From positions 1,488,001-1,552,000 of the forward strand of contig NZ_CP107954.1 of assembly GCF_036067295.1 (NCBI RefSeq): a stretch of DNA of 64,000 nucleotides, in the 5' to 3' direction. The notes under the pieces were generated by a model. It did no database searches. It was not told the origin of the DNA and saw only the letters and a program-made list of their open reading frames with translations. The DNA comes from Kribbella sp. NBC_00382 (lineage in GTDB: Bacteria > Actinomycetota > Actinomycetes > Propionibacteriales > Kribbellaceae). Positions 62,098 to 64,000 of the stretch are shown in pieces. Made by a program: the position numbers and the translations under genes. How positions within the stretch are numbered: position 1 is the stretch's first letter; every line of letters begins with the position of its first letter.

Positions 62098-63758
62098 TAC
62101 TTGTTCCCCTCAGGTGTTGCTTGCGCCACGAACTTCGCGGCAGGCCGTGCCGAATCATCCTCGGAAGGCAGCGTCAGGTCCAGACTGCCCGACCAGTGCT
62201 CGTCGTCGCGATCCGGGTAGTCCTCCCGCCAGTGCGAGCCGCGGCTCTCCTCCCGGGTGGTCGCCGCCTCGATCAGCGCGGACGCCACGGTGGCCAGGTT
62301 CGTCGCCTCCCAATCGGGTGTTCCGGGCTGCTCGGCCGGCTGCTCGATCAGCTTGGCGAGTCTGTCACCAGCCTCCGACAGTCCGCTGGCGCTCCGGATC
62401 ACCCCGGCACCGACCGTCATCACGCGTTGCAGCTCCGGTACTACGTCCGCCGCCACGAGCCCTGGCACGCGATGGTCGGGGGCGGGCTCCCGTAGTACCG
62501 GCAGGTCGGCCGCCAGGGTTGCAGCGATCCGGCGGGCGAAGACGAGGCCCTCGAGGAGCGAGTTGGAGGCGAGCCGGTTCGCACCGTGTACGCCGGTGCA
62601 CGCGACCTCTCCACAGGCGTACAACCCGGGCACGGAGGTCTGGCCCTGCAGATCCGTCCAGACCCCACCGGACGAGTAGTGGCAGGCCGGCGCGACCGGG
62701 ATCAGCTCGTGCACCGGGTCGATGCCGTGCGAGCGGCAGGAGGCGAGGATGGTCGGGAAGCGCACCCGCCACTTCTCGTCGCCGAAGCCACGGGCGTCGA
62801 GGAACATGTGATCCTTGCCTGAGGCAAGCATCTGGCGCATGATCGCCTTCGCCACGATGTCGCGCGGGGCCAGGTCGGCCAGCTCGTGCTGACCCTGCAT
62901 GAACCGCTTGCCCTCGTGGTCGACCAGGAAGGCGCCCTCGCCGCGGACGGCCTCGGACACCAATGGCTGCTGGCCTTTGGCACCCTTACCGAGCCACAGC
63001 ACGGTCGGGTGGAACTGGATGAACTCGAGATCGCGCACCTTCGCACCGGCCCGCAACGCGAGCGCCATCCCGTCACCGGTCGAGACGCTCGGGTTGGTCG
63101 TCGCGGCGTACAGCTGGCCGAGTCCGCCCGAGGCGAGGATCACCGCGCGGCTGCGGATCGCGCCGACGCCGTCCAGCTGTCCCTCACCCATGACGTGCAG
63201 GGTCACGCCGGCAACCGCGCCATCTTCAGCTTTGAGCAAGTCGAGCACCAGTGCGTGCTCGATGATCCGGATGTCGGGCGCCCGCTTCACCGCGGCGACC
63301 AGAGCCCGCTCGATCTCAGCACCGGTGGCGTCACCGCCCGCATGCGCGATCCGGTTGCGGTGGTGGCCGCCTTCACGGGTCAGCGACAGGTCTCCCCCGG
63401 CGACCTTGTCGAACACGGCGCCAAGCTCGATCAGGTCGCGTACTGCGTCTGGCCCCTCGGTCACGAGCACTCGAACGGCCTCTGGGTCCGACAGCCCGGC
63501 CCCGGCGACCAGGGTGTCCTTCAAGTGGTCCTCAGGCGAGTCCTCCGGGCTGAGCGCCGCAGCGATCCCACCCTGGGCCCACTGCGTCGACCCGGAGGCC
63601 ACGACGTCCTTGGTCACCACCAGTACCGAACCGAGCTCACGAGCCCTCAGGGCGGCCGTCAGCCCCGCTATCCCCGAGCCGATCACCACCACGTCGACCG
63701 TGTCGGTCCAGCCAGGTTCAGGCGCAGCCAGCCGCTGCGGCACAGCAGGAGCAGTCAT
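62097..63758 (-). CDS. nadB: L-aspartate oxidase
   Basis: 553 residues. FAD site VVIGSGIAGLTAALRAREL, STQWAQGGIAAAL, the catalytic block EGGHHRNRIAHAGGDATGAE, HPTVLW, and GGVWTDLQGQTSVPGLYACGEVACTGVHGANRLASNSLLEGLVF. The C-terminal helical domain is present. Oxidises aspartate to iminoaspartate for quinolinate synthesis. nadA is not in the window. Confidence 0.96.
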   Translation of the reverse strand: MTAPAVPQRLAAPEPGWTDTVDVVVIGSGIAGLTAALRARELGSVLVVTKDVVASGSTQWAQGGIAAALSPEDSPEDHLKDTLVAGAGLSDPEAVRVLVTEGPDAVRDLIELGAVFDKVAGGDLSLTREGGHHRNRIAHAGGDATGAEIERALVAAVKRAPDIRIIEHALVLDLLKAEDGAVAGVTLHVMGEGQLDGVGAIRSRAVILASGGLGQLYAATTNPSVSTGDGMALALRAGAKVRDLEFIQFHPTVLWLGKGAKGQQPLVSEAVRGEGAFLVDHEGKRFMQGQHELADLAPRDIVAKAIMRQMLASGKDHMFLDARGFGDEKWRVRFPTILASCRSHGIDPVHELIPVAPACHYSSGGVWTDLQGQTSVPGLYACGEVACTGVHGANRLASNSLLEGLVFARRIAATLAADLPVLREPAPDHRVPGLVAADVVPELQRVMTVGAGVIRSASGLSEAGDRLAKLIEQPAEQPGTPDWEATNLATVASALIEAATTREESRGSHWREDYPDRDDEHWSGSLDLTLPSEDDSARPAAKFVAQATPEGNK

Positions 63759-63780
63759 CCCGCGACGGTATCAATCGATT

Positions 63781-64000
63781 TCACCGGAGGGTTATGGAAA
63801 TGTTGTCAATGAGACGAGTACTACCTACTCGGGCCGCTATGAGCATCCTGGCCTCGCCGGGGCCGATCACTGGGCCCAGGTCGGGGGCTCTGAGGGCCAG
63901 GTAGTCGATCTGCACCGACGGGACGGCCTCCAGTTCCGCGTGGGCCGCAGCAAGTACTGCGTCCGGCCCGTTCATCCCGGCCTTCGCACCGGCAGTCAGG
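63781..64000 (-). CDS. panC: Pantoate-beta-alanine ligase, C-terminal part (cut by window edge)
   Basis: The last 73 or so residues, running off the right edge. Recognisable PanC end: [16 protein letters not shown] and [18 protein letters not shown]. The open frame continues upstream through [15 protein letters not shown]. Last step of pantothenate synthesis. It lies 22 bases before nadB, first visible gene of the panC-nadB-nadC-coaX operon. Confidence 0.88.
   Translation of the reverse strand, partial: LTAGAKAGMNGPDAVLAAAHAELEAVPSVQIDYLALRAPDLGPVIGPGEARMLIAARVGSTRLIDNISITLR

Overview
The window is a high-GC actinobacterial chromosome segment. Evidence for this is Lsr2, ClpC, DisA, a FilP/Scy coiled-coil pair, a WS/DGAT acyltransferase, an F420-type PPOX protein and the leftward order panC-nadB-nadC-coaX...lsr2-clpC. 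Gene style (many GTG starts, 4-bp overlaps) and the mix of families suggest Propionibacteriales, perhaps a Kribbella-like soil organism; this is inference. No rRNA, tRNA, CRISPR array or transposase was seen.

Layout. 0.1-8.0 kb: a frameshifted small secreted protein, an orphan NB-ARC/TPR regulator, a secreted S15 peptidase, a divergent MFS pump/TetR pair, a frameshifted S51 peptidase and a tiny secreted peptide. 8.2-12.65 kb: a visibly less GC-rich island bracketed by copies of a GC-rich intergenic repeat. It holds a ribbon-helix-helix regulator divergent from a four-gene cassette, plus a stand-alone paralogue. Three proteins there share a short C-terminal module that I do not recognise; this is the best candidate for an undescribed system. 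12.66-28.8 kb: proline dehydrogenase, a DUF695-like protein, a leftward run ppx - TIM-barrel isomerase - tetR - HD protein - ABC ATPase - ABC permease, a VOC-S51-VOC trio, WS/DGAT, GH20 hexosaminidase, MFS, two GNATs and a methyltransferase.

28.9-33.7 kb is an unusual ABC-type operon: an ATPase that has lost its nucleotide-binding motifs, a lipoprotein binding protein, a fused two-domain permease and a membrane-anchored TPR protein, all overlapping or nearly so. 33.8-38.0 kb carries radA, a FabH-like KAS III enzyme, a membrane protein and disA. 38.2-41.8 kb holds padR-MFS, a membrane-anchored protein and mutY. 42-49.8 kb holds the cytoskeletal FilP and Scy-like proteins, then a large membrane/beta-propeller-like protein and two small membrane proteins separated by a 20-bp-period repeat array.

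49.8-53 kb is clpC (with a ClgR-like box upstream) and lsr2. 53.4-60.3 kb holds MFS/ArsR, DedA, a lipoprotein, a PPOX protein, an AhpD-like protein and a multicopper oxidase with a small membrane partner. 60.5-64 kb is the cofactor operon panC (cut by the window edge), nadB, nadC, coaX. NadB and NadC make NAD precursors; PanC and CoaX belong to CoA synthesis, but CoaX lacks its first catalytic motif.
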